From Enoplolaimus lenunculus (lineage: Eukaryota > Nematoda > Enoplea > Enoplida > Thoracostomopsidae), in NCBI GenBank assembly GCA_030248215.1, contig JASANG010002504.1:82294-146293 (forward strand): a stretch of DNA of 64,000 nt, written 5' to 3'. This document shows, in pieces, positions 33,441 through 45,485 of the stretch. The translations under genes and the position numbers were made by a program. Position 1 is the first letter of the stretch. Each line of letters begins with the position of its first letter. The notes under the pieces are model-generated. The model was given only the letters and a program-made list of their open reading frames with translations, was not told the DNA's origin and did no database searches.

Positions 33441-35990
33441 GGTTTTTAGATTTTATGTTTTGTATTTTAGAAGCATGTAATAAAATTGCATTTGTTCTAA
33501 AAGGTTAACTCTTATTTCGGGTGGTCGGTGTTGCCGCCCCCCAGCCACCCCTTGTGACTGCCCCTGACTGCTAGACTAAACTAAAGTGGAAGGAGTTTAG
33601 AGCAACGAATAGTTTGTGAAAAATATTGTACAACACTTCCCCTGATGGTGCATGATCGTCTGTTTAGAATCCCTGGTTGCAGTGCTGCAGATTTACAGGT
33701 TTAGGAGCTAATTTCTCCACTCCGCTGTACCACCAAACCTTGCATAGTTAATAGTTCTGTACAGTCAGTCCGCAGCGTATGTTTGTTTAACAATTAGTAT
33801 CATAAAATCTATTGTTTTCAACATTTCGCAGTTAATGTTTTGAAATCTAAAAATGCTATAAAGCGTGCTTAATCGGAAGTTTCGAACCAGAGAGTTAAGG
33901 TCTATGAACATTTATAAACAAGGATATTCATACGGCGGGTACAGATTTTATGGTTCTCTGAACTTCCGTAGGTGCCACCCAGATTAGTCGGACAATATGA
34001 AGTGCTACATTCCTAAGTTTAAATTTTTATTATTGTATTCCCCGTTAAAAATTGTTCGTACACCTCCAGTTCAAATTTTCAGCATTTGCAATCGTTTATC
34101 AAAAGTTTAACGTATCACTCAGTGGTCTGTAACTGTTTAACCTTTATTTTTGCGTAAACTTTGATGTTTGCTTGTTTGAAAACCTACCACTAACTGGTAA
34201 TAGGTTTTCCACACGTTCTAGAATACGGGCCCGTATCTGAAGTATGTCTAGCACTCACCACTAGTGCACATTAACCTCTCAAACAGTAGTTCTACTGTTC
34301 ACATCAGCTGTAGACAAGCGCCTACAAATTTTGTAATTAATTAATTACCTTCGTCTGAACTTACCGATTAAAAAATGGCAATTCATTCAGTTGTTTGAAA
34401 GTTACAAGACCAATTACCAACTTGTGATAATGTATCTAAAACTGTTGAGAATAGCGGCCAAGTATAGATACTTGTTGTTATAAACTGCATCAAGCAATAT
34501 TTTCAGCATTTAACCTTTACACGGGTTAAACTGAGCTTTAGTCTTACATCAAAATGCAGTGTCGGGGCAGGCTAGGGTTAGCCCCCCCCCAAATTTCGGG
34601 GCGAAGGCCCCTTGTGACGATTAAAATATTTTTCAAATTTATTGTTTTTAATCTTCTTAGGGTTGCTCCACTTTTTAGGGACGGGTCCATCAAATGGGGG
34701 ATAAGGGGGGTGCCTGCTCCGGCTCTGTGAAAATGAAACAGGCGTTTAGAAATCATACTTCCGTAGATTACAATTCTAAAATTAATATTGACTAAAATTT
34801 GAATTATATAGTCGCCCTTCGATCGACGCTGAAATGTAGACTTTCTCAATAATAATTCTATTGGTTGGTTGACGGTTTTCTGCCGGCATTGCAGATGTCG
34901 CACCGTTTACATGTGTAAATGTTTTAAATTTTAAAAGAGTGTGTGTAAATTTTGAATCGCGAATTTGGCCCATGTTTGTTATAAGGGCCTGTTCGCTAAG
35001 CCTAAGCCTAAGTATAAACCTAAGCTTAAATATAAGCCTAATCCTGCTATTCTTTAAGTCCATCGGTCTGTCGGGTTCGCAAAGGGCAGACCCCTATAAT
35101 TAACACGGGCCACTGATTTTAGCAATAATTTATGAGTAGTTTAAACTGCTTGTAGTGACCCGTATAAAAAGGGGGTAATAAGTGGGGGTCCCCATTTTGA
35201 CTCCCAGTCAATAGGAGTCCGTTTTTCTAATTAGAGTCCTTAAGTCATTCGATAAACAAAATTGAAAAATATCGAAGCCGAAGGTCGACAAATTTAGAAC
35301 TTATAGATTTACGAAAAAATTTCGCTGCCGAAATTGCCTGAAGTTTTTTAGAAAATCTACTCGCTGAAATTGATATTCTGTCCAAGCCGGAGAAAAACTT
35401 CCAATCGCATTCTTCTTTCTTTCAATCTTTGTCTCTCTGGTTCATATCTTTTTGAATCATATATAAACATATCACCCATGTTCATCAAATAGTCCGGTAC
35501 GCCATAACATTATAGATAAGACATACTACACTGTTCTATGTAACAAATTGTGTACAATAAATTTCTTAAATCAAAATGTCTTAAATATCAAGCGTTTATA
35601 GATGTATCTTAAAATATGTTTACTATATCAACTATTTAATCAACCCTCCACGCGTCAAACTGCGATAAGGGACTTTCCGACGTCCGAGCAAAACAGTAAT
35701 GTTTTAAAAACATTAAAAATATCTTAAATTTGAAACAGTTTAAATTTGGTATGATTTTAATCGATATTTGATCACAAAAATGATCGATATTGAAAGTGAC
35801 AGCTCAATTAATAATTGGGGGTTGCAAGTGACAACGAGTGACCTTCGCGTTTCGAGTTCAATGTGTGATTTTTATATCGACAGGTTTGTTTGTATTTGTT
35901 TTGCTATGGTATTGTTTCGCGACTACCTCTTCAGGTTGCAGTATAAATATATATATATAGATAGATATATATTTATATATATATATATAC
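33441..35990. other. Gene-free stretch before the candidate membrane-protein gene
   Basis: Fragments of the AAGCCTAAGCC family (about 34995-35045) and of a G-rich repeat (about 34560-34730). A (TA)n tract with TATAAATATATATA at about 35942-35990 sits directly before the ATG at 35991 and could act as a TATA element or simply be a microsatellite. Confidence 0.4.
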
Positions 35991-36156
35991 ATGGACAGTT
36001 TGACGCGATTCAGTAAATTACTAATTTTTGTACTATTGGTGTTATACTATATACCGGATTTGTTACAAGTCGATAAACCCAAAGCCAAACCTTTGATAGA
36101 CGATCCGCTTCGAGTTAGCTGGCACTTCTACAAAAAATCCTACAAATGCCCCTGCT
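35991..36156 (+). CDS. Candidate first exon, type II membrane or secreted protein
   Basis: ATG opens 55 codons ending at a strong gtaagt donor in phase 1. Residues about 7-25 (FSKLLIFVLLVLYYIPDLL) form a signal anchor or signal peptide. A Pro/Lys stem and a Cys pair (SYKCPC) follow. The layout suits a Golgi or secreted protein. It lies just outside the left end of the visible inverted repeat and might be the start of the gene whose exons are at 37635 and 38709. The protein is not identified. Confidence 0.45.
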
Positions 36157-37634
36157 GTAAGTGTTTGCATCGATCGCTCAAATCCGTTTAAACGTTTTGT
36201 TGGTCACGGGTAGAGACTTGCACTGGTGACCTTCGTAAACCTTGTTACAGAAGACTCTAAATTGTCTAGACGTCGTCTAAATGTATTTATCTTTTAGTGT
36301 TTACAATGAGCAATTGCTGGCTGTAATTGTTAAAATTTACAAGTTTTGCCTTTATAGTTTCTCAATTTCAATTTGTCAAAAGTTTTGCATTAAATATGAA
36401 ATTTCGCTTCACAAATAGACGTATTGCCCATTCACGGTGCAAATCGAGGGGGTTCTGAGAAATTTGCCTGCAGTAAAAGCAAAGCTAATTTAGTTGAAGT
36501 TTTGTCTAACGAGCTTTTCTTGTTTATCTATTAAGTATCGCCACAAAATGATTTAAAACAGTTAGTTGCAGGAATAAAACTTAATTTTTCCATCATTGCC
36601 AGGATGTGGAACACTTTTAATGACCCGCAACGAGACCTCAGTGTTACAAATTGGTATAGATACTTGCTGCTGCAAGTATTTTCAAAGGACCATTCCTGTA
36701 GACCAATCAAACTGCAGGTGCAAGAAATTCAAGTGACCTGCAACTGCGGCGAATTAAATAAAATAGCTTGAATTTCAGTGAATAATTTGCCGCAGCAAGA
36801 ACTTGCAGTGTGAAAAGGACTTTAACCTATTTTGATGCCGAACGAGTTTATGTAATAATAACCTCTTAACCTACTACGTTTTCCCTGCGTGATTTGAATC
36901 TGAATTTGGTTTTGTCAAGAAAACCTGTTGATTTTAAAATAACATGAGACTTTATTTTAAAATGATAGGTGAATTCAAATTTGCTTAAGACAACGTAAAA
37001 CTTTTTGAATAAATTTGACACTTGCATTCATTGTGCGGTTTGGGGGTTGTATCCTACGAATGACGACCAATCATCAGAAATTGTTCTAGATCCTGTTAAA
37101 CTCCGCCTACCGACGTACGCAAAAAACATAATTCGATGAAATTACAAATTTAAAAAAGAATTTATGCTCAAGTAAAAATGTTTCAAAACTTTCTTATTTT
37201 CTACTCTTAAAACATTCTGTTTTGTCTTAAAAATATCAATTTTAACCATCCTGTTTACGTAAATTTAAGCCGTCAAACTTGCGGTAATATGATACCGTTT
37301 GCCGGACATTACGGCAAGTATGTACGCCACGCAAGGGCATCTACAGAAAAATACATTGGGGGCACGGAACAATTTTGGGAGGTCTTGTTATTGAAATTAT
37401 TAAAAAAAATCGGAATGGACTGAAAAACCAATTTTAGTCACAATGTCTGGCCGAGTCTACTCGGAGGACTCCAACCAAATTTGGGGAACACGGTTCCCTA
37501 TGCCTCCAGTGGGGACGCTCTTGACGCTATGCCAGGTACCACCCATATTGTTGAATTTTTCGGCTACATGTTGTTTACTTGTCAAGTTTTCACGAGATTT
37601 TTGTACTTTACGGAATTTGAATTTTGAATTTTAG

Positions 37635-37723
37635 CCAATTGAATGTTGTTTTGAATGGAAAGATTTTTATTCATGAAAAGTTCAAAGGTTATAATCTTGT
37701 TGCTGCAGCTTATACCGGCTCAG
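37635..37723 (+). CDS. Candidate internal exon, unidentified gene (left arm)
   Basis: Acceptor ttttag and donor CAG|gtgcgt bound 89 nt read as QLNVVLNGKIFIHEKFKGYN then LVAAAYTGS. The mirror copy at 63364-63452 has the same length, both splice sites and one amino-acid change (Val to Phe). The pattern V-x-NGK...KGYNLV...TG loosely recalls the ILEI/FAM3 fold, but the match is too weak to name it. Its phases (2 in, 1 out) do not join directly to the exon at 38709, so at least one exon is missing from the model. Confidence 0.5.
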
Positions 37724-37837
37724 GTGCGTTTTTGTGTTTCAAAATATTTGGGGCAGACTTAGACTTAAATTTAATTCTAAACCGAAAAGCCATATCCTAG
37801 AATTTATGTAGCACATAACAGTGGTCATTAATTAAAG

Positions 37838-38137
37838 CAAGTGTGCATGATACCAAGTGTGCCACTCTTGGGGTTCCGCATAGTAGAAAATGTACCACCG
37901 GGCGATGTGTTTTTCGCCGACCCCTTTTATATATTTAGAGTGGGTCACTGTCACATGCGATATCCCTAAATTAACAAATAAGCGTAGCATTTTTGATGCC
38001 GGATACATACCGTGCCATGGTTCGCACAGGTTGTACCCCCTGTAAAAAGGAGGGGTCGGTTAAAAACGCAACGCGTGCCATGTACATTTTGTACAATGCG
38101 GAACCTCAACAGCACACTGTTGTATCATGCATTCTTG
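37838..38137. mobile_element. CAAGAGT-family MITE with 7-bp target duplication (left arm)
   Basis: It begins CAAGTGTGCATGATACCAAG and ends TGTTGTATCATGCATTCTTG, flanked on both sides by attaaag (37831-37837 and 38138-38144). The mirror copy at 62955-63249 keeps the same duplication, so insertion came before the arms were duplicated. Confidence 0.85.
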
Positions 38138-38229
38138 ATTAAAGTAAGCTGGTTGCGAAGGTTGTATATTAGTAATATTACGTGCGCAAACAGAAAATTC
38201 TGGTTGCAGAAAATGTGTCAAAATTCAAT

Positions 38230-38543
38230 TAAGGTTCAACCGGACATCCGGTTCCGGCGTCGATCGAAAATCGACCTCCAGCGCCGGTTTCAGCTCCGGC
38301 ATAATTTCTGCCGTAGTAGGTTCCGGCAATTTCGGTAATGTAATTTTTTAGATTTTCTGCAGAAGTGTCGCTTAGCGAGTTTTCCTGTTACTTTAAAGCA
38401 GTTTTCGACGTTTTGATTATTAAGATGACTCTGAAAATAAGCATAAAAACGCAAATTATTGTAACAATGAACAAATATAATCACAACTGTTTATTATTTT
38501 GCTTTACCGCTGGTTTCAGTTTTGTACATCCGGTTTTACCCTG
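38230..38543. mobile_element. TTCCGG-family hAT-type MITE (left arm)
   Basis: It starts near TAAGGTTCAACCGGACATCC and ends CATCCGGTTTTACCCTG, with CCGGTTCCGGCG-type motifs. Target duplication is not clear. The mirror copy lies at about 62541-62861. Confidence 0.6.
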
Positions 38544-38708
38544 CAACATTAGAATTTATTTATAACTTCGACATGCAGTGTAACTTATTATATACCCGCT
38601 ATTTACCTATATTAAGTAAGTTCTATGATTTTGTGTATATATTCATTAATCCTATTTTTAACCTTATATAAATATAGATTTGAATTAATATTTTATTTTT
38701 TATTTCAG

Positions 38709-38868
38709 TTCCGACTACAACAACCAAAGTTGTGAAATGCTCCGTGGGCAAAATACCACGCAATGTGATGGGTCAGTCTGTGAAATGTTAAAAATTAGCA
38801 ACGATTCGTCAGGATTACCAGTTTTAAATCAGTCTGCTTACCAATATATGGACGAATGCGGCAATTAT
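38709..38868 (+). CDS. Candidate internal exon, Cys-rich extracellular segment (left arm)
   Basis: Acceptor ttatttcag and donor gtaagt bound 160 nt. The frame reads SDYNNQSCEMLRGQNTTQCD then GSVCEMLKISND and ends MDECGNY. It has four Cys and several N-glycosylation sequons (NQS, NTT, NDS, NQS), suiting a lumenal or secreted protein. The mirror copy is 62223-62382 with identical length and sites. Family unknown. Confidence 0.55.
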
Positions 38869-39329
38869 GTAAGTTTTCCGTGTCTTTCTTTGTTCAAGAA
38901 AAATGTGTTACAAAATGCCACGCTTTATTAGAATGTTTTCGAAATCTCACGTTTTCTTACCCTCCGCTTTAATTGAGTATACTTCCGTTTAAATCATGAG
39001 CCCCAAATCGTCCGTGTTTACTGACACAGTTTACTTCTAACTCCCAAGCTATTTGTTCTATTTTAAATTTTACGCCCAACATCTATATATCCTTTAAATA
39101 GATGATATTTCCGCTTTTGTTTCAATTAAACTGACACAAAACCTAGTGTACCCAGAGCCACCAATATGGAAGCACGCAGATGCCAACTCTTTACGCGATA
39201 TAACGAAAAGTTCGCTTTCAAATTTTTGGCTCCGAAGCTGCTTTTTCCCTGGTTTCATTTTGAAGCCCATAAAAATACGTGTTCAATATGATGTTTAAAT
39301 ATTTTTTTACAATAGTAAAATTATTGCTT

Positions 39330-39516
39330 CGGCCAATGTATAGAACAGGGTCATAACAGTAGTATAAGCATACAGGTAAGCCTAAAAACCTAAGCCAAAA
39401 ATTAGCTTATGCCTAAGCCTTAGTCTGAGCTTAAGTAAAATAATTGTCCAAAGCTTAAGCTTACTCTATTGTAGTTCCGCCGCAAAACGTGCCGTCCCTG
39501 ATCTTTTCATGAGCCG
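39330..39516. mobile_element. AAGCCTAAGCC-family MITE (left arm)
   Basis: It runs from CGGCCAATGTATAGAACAGG to CCTGATCTTTTCATGAGCCG. It is mirrored at about 61577-61763. Confidence 0.75.
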
Positions 39517-39761
39517 GTGTTTCTGTTAACCAACAATTTTTGTACTACCAACGTTTTTCAGCTTAGTTGTTTGCAATTTTTTGCTGGATAAAATAGTATT
39601 TATTATATATTGTGATGTACCGAGAAATCTGCATCAATAGGGGCGCGAGCAACGCTGAGCTGAAAAAGTGGTTAAGGTATTGTTGGTTTTAATACAATTT
39701 TGACAGATAATCAATGAGGTTTTAGCAAGTCGGTCTTTACTATCTGAGAAATACAAATTCG

Positions 39762-39922
39762 GGCCAATGTAAAGAACAGGGGAGGAACAGTATTATAAGC
39801 ATATTCCTAAGTCTAAACCTAAGCCTAATCCTATGCCAAGCAAAAAAATTTGTCTAAAGCATAAGCTGACTCTATTCTAGTCCAACAGAAAAACTCTCCG
39901 CCGCTGATCTTTACATGGGCCG
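39762..39922. mobile_element. AAGCCTAAGCC-family MITE with 7-bp target duplication (left arm)
   Basis: It runs from GGCCAATGTAAAGAACAGGG to CTGATCTTTACATGGGCCG. AAATTCG flanks both sides (39755-39761 and 39923-39929). The mirror copy is 61177-61331, with CGAATTT duplications. Confidence 0.85.
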
Positions 39923-40141
39923 AAATTCGTATTGGGTGTTCCGTGGATCTACTAACCTTCTTTTCGCTATTTTCCAATAGGTTTGCGAGTATTGTTGCTT
40001 ATTTTCTTAATAAAATGCTTGGTATTGCTAAATCCTGTTAAGTAAACGTCAGTGTTTGTCAAAACGCTTTTTTCTTATCAATGCAAATGCGTTTTTAAAT
40101 TACAAAAAGTATTATGTATTTTTGAGTCGAAGTTTAAGATC

Positions 40142-40393
40142 TGACGCTAAATGCAGTTGAAAATTTTCACACATTCTGATGATTTTCTAGTTAGCAATAT
40201 GATGCCTAAAACCTATCGCCAACTGAAAACAGCCGTCTGTTCCGCACATCTAAAACTGAAACGAACCCTCCTTAACTTGGCCCAAAATAACAAACCCAAA
40301 ATTTGCACCCGAACGTTTTTGGGCACCGAGCGACAAATGCTTTATTTTGTCAACAACGACGAAAAACAATTTTATTACTCACACAAAATATAA
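40142..40393 (+). CDS. Possible terminal exon, left arm only
   Basis: An open frame with LKIFTHSDDFLVSNMMPKTY, many Lys and Arg, ending FYYSHKI. A poor AG acceptor precedes it. The mirror copy near 60.70-60.96 kb has small indels that change the frame. It could be the last exon of the gene at 35991-38868, or chance. No family recognised. Confidence 0.25.
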
Positions 40394-43300
40394 ACCCTTA
40401 ATTTTACGATTCCCCCCACAAACCATTCGCCAACCCTTGTCTCGCTTTAAGAAGATCTCTGCGTGCCTACAGATCATTTACAGACACTGAGTTGTAGAGA
40501 GTGAAATTCAGTGGTTATAAGATTTTCTGGGAGGGGCAGAGGCGTATAAAACGGTGGCATACCTGAGAAGAATACCCCCTTCGAAAATTTGCGGAGAGCT
40601 TTGAAAAAACAAACACTATTTCTGCCGTAGAATTCAACTGTCTTTCCTCGTTCGCTATGCTAACTCGCAAATTCTGATTTTTGGTTGGAGTGATACCCTT
40701 TTGAAAATGAAATCCTCGCTATGGCCTCGAGTTAGGGGGTCGCGAGGCGCGTTCGATATAATATCCAGGGTAAAGCTTAATGGTTCACGAGAGCGCTTTG
40801 TTGACCTTGGTAGAGTTTCTGAGGGCGTAGCGCCAGCGGGCTTAACCAGATATCGGAATATATGTTACGTTATTGAGTTTTTTTGCCAGATTTGGTTCCG
40901 TGCTATCTTTGACTCATTATTCAATGTTCGTTAGCCGCTTGAGCCGGAGTCACCTCTGGTTGTACCCTGAATTATACACCGCTTATTTATAAACATACTT
41001 GGCTATGCAGTAGCAAGTTGCAAAAACTCGTTGCACGTCACAAAACCCTACTCTGTTTAAAGCTAAGGTAAATTTTTTACATTGCTCATTTATGGTTAAT
41101 CTATTGAATTGAACCCTATTGAAAATTATTGAAGTACATAAACAAACCAGGTCACCTTAGAAGAAACATGATGTTAAAGCGAATCGGAGGATTTTTAGAA
41201 GTTTCCGGATTCGTGAAACAATATTACCAAATTCTGGAATAACATCAATTTATTACTTTTAGACTCAATCCGAAACATTCTAATTCGACGATGCAAATAA
41301 TATCATTTGCAGTATTAGCGCAGAACGTGATTAAAATTGGGAGACGCTCTTAGAGCTTATGGCTGGTGACGCTGAAACTTTCCATTAAAGGCTTAACCCC
41401 TTCTCACATTGAGTTGCCTATAGGCAACTCAGCGCAGTGTATATACGTTAAATAATGTATATCGCACCGTGTTTAACAATTGCAACACGTATACGTAGTA
41501 CTAAATCACCACAAGACGTAAGAGCCGCCTAGGGCTCGAGCGTCAAGCTTCTATAGCTGAGTGGTGATGGTATACGCCTCCCACTCCAGTTACTGAAGTT
41601 CGAAACCAAGCATAAAAGTCTGTCGCAGGGAAAACAGAAAATATTCATGTGAGAAAGGGTTAAACTTAAATTGTAGCTTAACCTAAACTTGAATATGAGC
41701 GGAAGTAAAATTTAAAAGGCTGGTCGGACTAACCGAGCTAGAGTTTTAAATTTAAGTTAAAATAACGTATTTTTAAGTTTACGGTGAGTTAAGCTGAACT
41801 GATTTTTGGTTTAAGGTATAAGTACTGTGCCGAAACAATGTAGTTTGTAGAATTCATTAAGTTTAGATTAAATTAAAAATATGTCAGATATCTAGTGAGT
41901 TTAAGTGTAGCCTACCAGTTAGGGTATTTAATCTAGGAAGTTAGTTTAATGCTCCTTGAATATCTTAAGCTTAAATCGAGATACTTTAGGCTTTTAGAGA
42001 GTAGAAAAATGTGTTCCTACCACCGAGGATTTCTAAATTCGCCCCTGGTTCAAAATAAATGGTTTGTCCCGTCCTTATAATCGCGTGATTTATCATTTCT
42101 TCTTCCATCCACCAAAGTGTTATGCAACCAAATTAAAATGCCAGACACTCGAAACCCGTACCAACAACGAAAGAATCTCCTTCAAGTAATAACCAGCTGA
42201 CCCAACTCACTGTAAGTCTAACTCCTTGAAGTCTAAGATCTATAAATCACTTGAAATCTATGGCAAATATTTCAAGAGCAGCTGAATTTGATTAATTTCG
42301 TACACAGAGGCAGATCCAGAAATTTCTGACGCTGGGCGGGCTGACAAAAGTTATGAAACACAATTTTTACTGTACGCTATATATGTGAATTTTCTATGAG
42401 CGAAAAATTGTAAGGTGGGGGGACATTACCATTTTATCACAAAAAATTTCTGAGGGGGGCGCACGCCCCTTCCTCTGGATCCGATAGTGTTCGCACGGGT
42501 TCTTTTGTTAGCAATCCTTAATATATCGTGTGGGCGCATGTCGTTGCTAAAAGCGATATTTTGATTTTGGTCCGTATAATTTTAACACAATGGTATGTTA
42601 AATTAAACGTGACAGTATGACTGGTATTGACGCTGACCATTCTAGTACCCGGCCGTAGCCAGAGATGGATAAGGTGGTTTGGCCATCTGGAGGAAAATTC
42701 GAACCCTTTCTAGAGATGTTTTAGTGCCGTTTGTATGTCATGTAACATCCACGCATGTCCTCGTTGAAATTGTTTGCTCCGTAATAATAAGATTGGCGCT
42801 ATACTTCTGATAACATTCGACGCCGTCCGTCACTGTACGTCAATGTGCGGTATCGTACGTGCATTACTCACGTACGACATAACATTTGCCAGCCCACCCC
42901 CCTCAGAAACTTTTCCATCCACCCCTGCATACATAAGCTTCTTAAGCGGTGGTTTCAAATCCAGTAGGCTTTACATTAAAATTTCGAAAAAAATTACAAA
43001 ACTTATCATCAATTATAGTTGTAACATTTGAAGATTCTTAGAAACAAGAACTCAAATCATAGCTTTTGGTTTGAATTTAATTTTAAGTAAATTTTTGATA
43101 TACCTTTAAGAAGCCATAGATTACTCTTAAACCAAACCGAGCCCCTCGCCAGACGAAAGCTTATATCGTTAAGCTTTGTCGAATTATTTACATAACTAAA
43201 TGTATACGTTAAAAACTTGCCCCCAATAATATGGCTTACGCTGCTTTATGTAATGCGTAATTAACTATGCTGCCCGGATAGTGGTTGTACCGTAAATTTT

Positions 43301-43629
43301 ACATCATTCGTTTATTTTTATGTTAATCATATGAACACGATAGTGTTCATATATATGGTTCGCGCTTCTCAAGTGCGTATTTTCAGTTTAGTTTGCATGT
43401 TGGTACTCAAGTAATGGCAGACCTATTTCGTTTAAATTTTGTACACTGGTATACTGGTCCGTCGGCAATATCTGTGCCAAAGGATTTGCCAAAAGAGCGT
43501 GGCCTTCAGTAGTTACGGTCAAAAAACTCGTTACAGAAAGTGCACGAAATTTTCCATTTTGGTTCAGCACTTTTTTCCCGTTAGCTATGTAATTTTACGG
43601 TTATAACTTTCACCACTTTATAGAGCTTG
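40394..43629. other. Left-arm stretch of mixed repeats, no gene seen
   Basis: It contains a tRNA-like segment (41551-41610), a repeat with AGATCCAGAAATTTCTGA (about 42306-42490) shared with 29970-30130, and the flank of the 18-bp minisatellite (about 43420-43625). It is mirrored at about 57.35-60.7 kb. Confidence 0.5.
41551..41610 (+). repeat. tRNA-like SINE head (left arm)
   Basis: TAGCTGAGTGGTGATGG resembles box A and GAAGTTCGAAACC resembles box B at the right spacing. A cloverleaf was not demonstrated. A diverged mirror copy lies at about 59450-59510. Confidence 0.4.
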
Positions 43630-44702
43630 CGGTTGGTTTCATCCCAACGGTTGGTTTCACCCCAACTGTGGGTTTCACCCCAACGTTTGGTTCACCCCAA
43701 CAGTCGGTTTCACCCCAACGGTTGGTTTCACCCCAACAGTGGGTTTCACCCCCAACGGTTGGTTTCACCCCAACAGTCGGTTTCACCCCAACAGTTGGTT
43801 TCACCCCAACAGTCGGTTTCACCCCAACGGTTGGTTTCACCCCAACAGTCGGTTTCACCCCAACGGTTGGTTTCACCCCAACAGTCGGTTTCACCCCAAC
43901 GGTTGCTTTCACTCCAACAGTCGGTGTCACCCCAACGGTTGGTTTCACTCCAACAGTGGGTTTCACCCCAACGGTTGGTTTCACTCCAACGGTTGGTTTC
44001 ACCCCAACGGTTGGTTTCACCCCAACGGTTGGTTTCACCGCAACGGTTGGTTTCACCCCAACGGTTGGTTTTACCCCAACGGTTAGTTTCACCCCTACGG
44101 TTGGTTTCACCGCAACGGTTAGTTTCATCCAAACGGTTGGTTTCACCCCAATGGTTGGTTTCACCCCAACGGTTGGTTTCACCGCAACGGTTGGTTTTAC
44201 CCCAACGGTTAGTTTCACCCCAACGGTTGGTTTCACCCCAATGGTTGGTTTCACCCAAACGGTTGGTTTCACCCCAACGGTTGGTTTCACCCCAACGCTT
44301 GGTTTCACCCCAACGGTTGGTTTCACCCCAACGGTTGGTTTCACCCCAACGGTTGGTTTCACCCCAACGGTTGGTTTCACCCCAACGGTTGGTTTCACCC
44401 CAACGGTTGGTTTCACCCGCACTGTTGGTTTCATCCCAACGGTTGATTTCACTCCAACGGTTGGTTTCACCCAAACGGTTGGTTTCACCTCACCGATTGG
44501 TTTTACCCCAACGGTTGGTTTCACCGCAACGGTTGGTTTCACCCAAACGATTGGTTTCACCCCAACGGTTGGTTTCACCCCAACGGTTGGTTTCATCCCA
44601 ACGCTTGGTTTCACTCCACCGGCTGGTTTAACGGTTGGTTTCACCCCAACGGTTGGTTTCAGCCCAATGGTTGGCTTCATCCCAACGGTTGGTTTACCCA
44701 AC
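43630..44702. repeat. 18-bp minisatellite, array 2 (left arm), highly regular
   Basis: About 60 copies of GGTTGGTTTCACCCCAAC in near-perfect register. Because the unit is 18 bp, five of six frames stay open for long stretches, giving false proteins of repeating VGFTPT, RLVSPQ, GWFHPN, VGVKPT and WGETNR. It ends 14 bp before the TIR element at 44717. Confidence 0.95.
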
Positions 44703-44716
44703 GAACAATGTCACCC

Positions 44717-45485
44717 ATTCCTATTAAAAGGACAGTAACTAGACCAGCACATTCGTTCGATGTAACCTGGAAAAATATTAAGAAACAATGGCGTCCAAAA
44801 TCATGTTGACTATTAATTCTTCTGAAACATATTGCGGATAGCAAAATTTCTGTAATTTTTTTGTAAGAAACAAATGTTTTGCTTAAAATGTGTATTGAAG
44901 GTTTCTACAAGAACGTACTAAACTCACCTTTGGTTCTCTATTAACATAGTTAATTGAATTTTATAAGAACACTGTATGGCGACATAATTGGTGAGTTAGA
45001 GTATTGATGACCAATTTTGTTTTAGATGCTTTCTCAAACAAGGGGTTGTCACAAAATGACTCGCAATTGATGCGTTAAAAGCGACTCTTGACTTTACCCG
45101 ACTTTTAACCTTAGTTACATACAAACAAGTTTGCAGGTAGAAATCTATAAATGCGCATTTCCCTGCTGAGTTATTTGTTTCACTGCATAGTCACGACTAG
45201 AGGCTCAAAATTCTCACCGTATTCTGGCAGCATCGACTAAGCTGGCAAAAGCAAAGATCGCTATACTTCAGCCGTGTCTCTGTAACCCTGCCATTATCTA
45301 AGCAATTTCTTAAAATACTTAATAAATCTGCGCAAAACTTTCAACATAAAAATAGATTTGCTGTCCGCAATATGTTTCAGAAGAATTAATAGTCAACATG
45401 ATTTTGGACGCCATTGTTTCTTAATATTTTTCCAGGTTACATCGAACGAATGTGCTGGTCTAGTTACTGTCCTTTTAATAGGAAT
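44717..45485. mobile_element. 769-bp element with 130-bp terminal inverted repeats (left arm)
   Basis: The left repeat (about 44717-44846) starts ATTCCTATTAAAAGGACAG; the right (about 45356-45485) is its reverse complement with few changes. The interior of about 500 bp has no coding frame. No clear target duplication beyond AT. The mirror copy at 55438-56206 is also exactly 769 bp. It is a non-autonomous DNA transposon of unknown superfamily. Confidence 0.85.

Noticed and set aside
36419-36472. Possible exon after 35991-36156
   Set aside because: The acceptor has a weak pyrimidine tract and its phase does not lead into the exon at 37635.
37443-37634. Frame with TMSGRVYSEDSNQIWG as an exon of the candidate membrane-protein gene
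   Set aside because: Comparison of the arms shows only amino-acid-changing differences in that frame, a competing frame fits better, and the donor is not kept in the right arm.
43610-44738. Open frames of 242 to 363 residues in five frames over the minisatellite
   Set aside because: They follow from an 18-bp repeat unit that lacks stops in five frames. The residues repeat every six and the mirror array breaks the frames.
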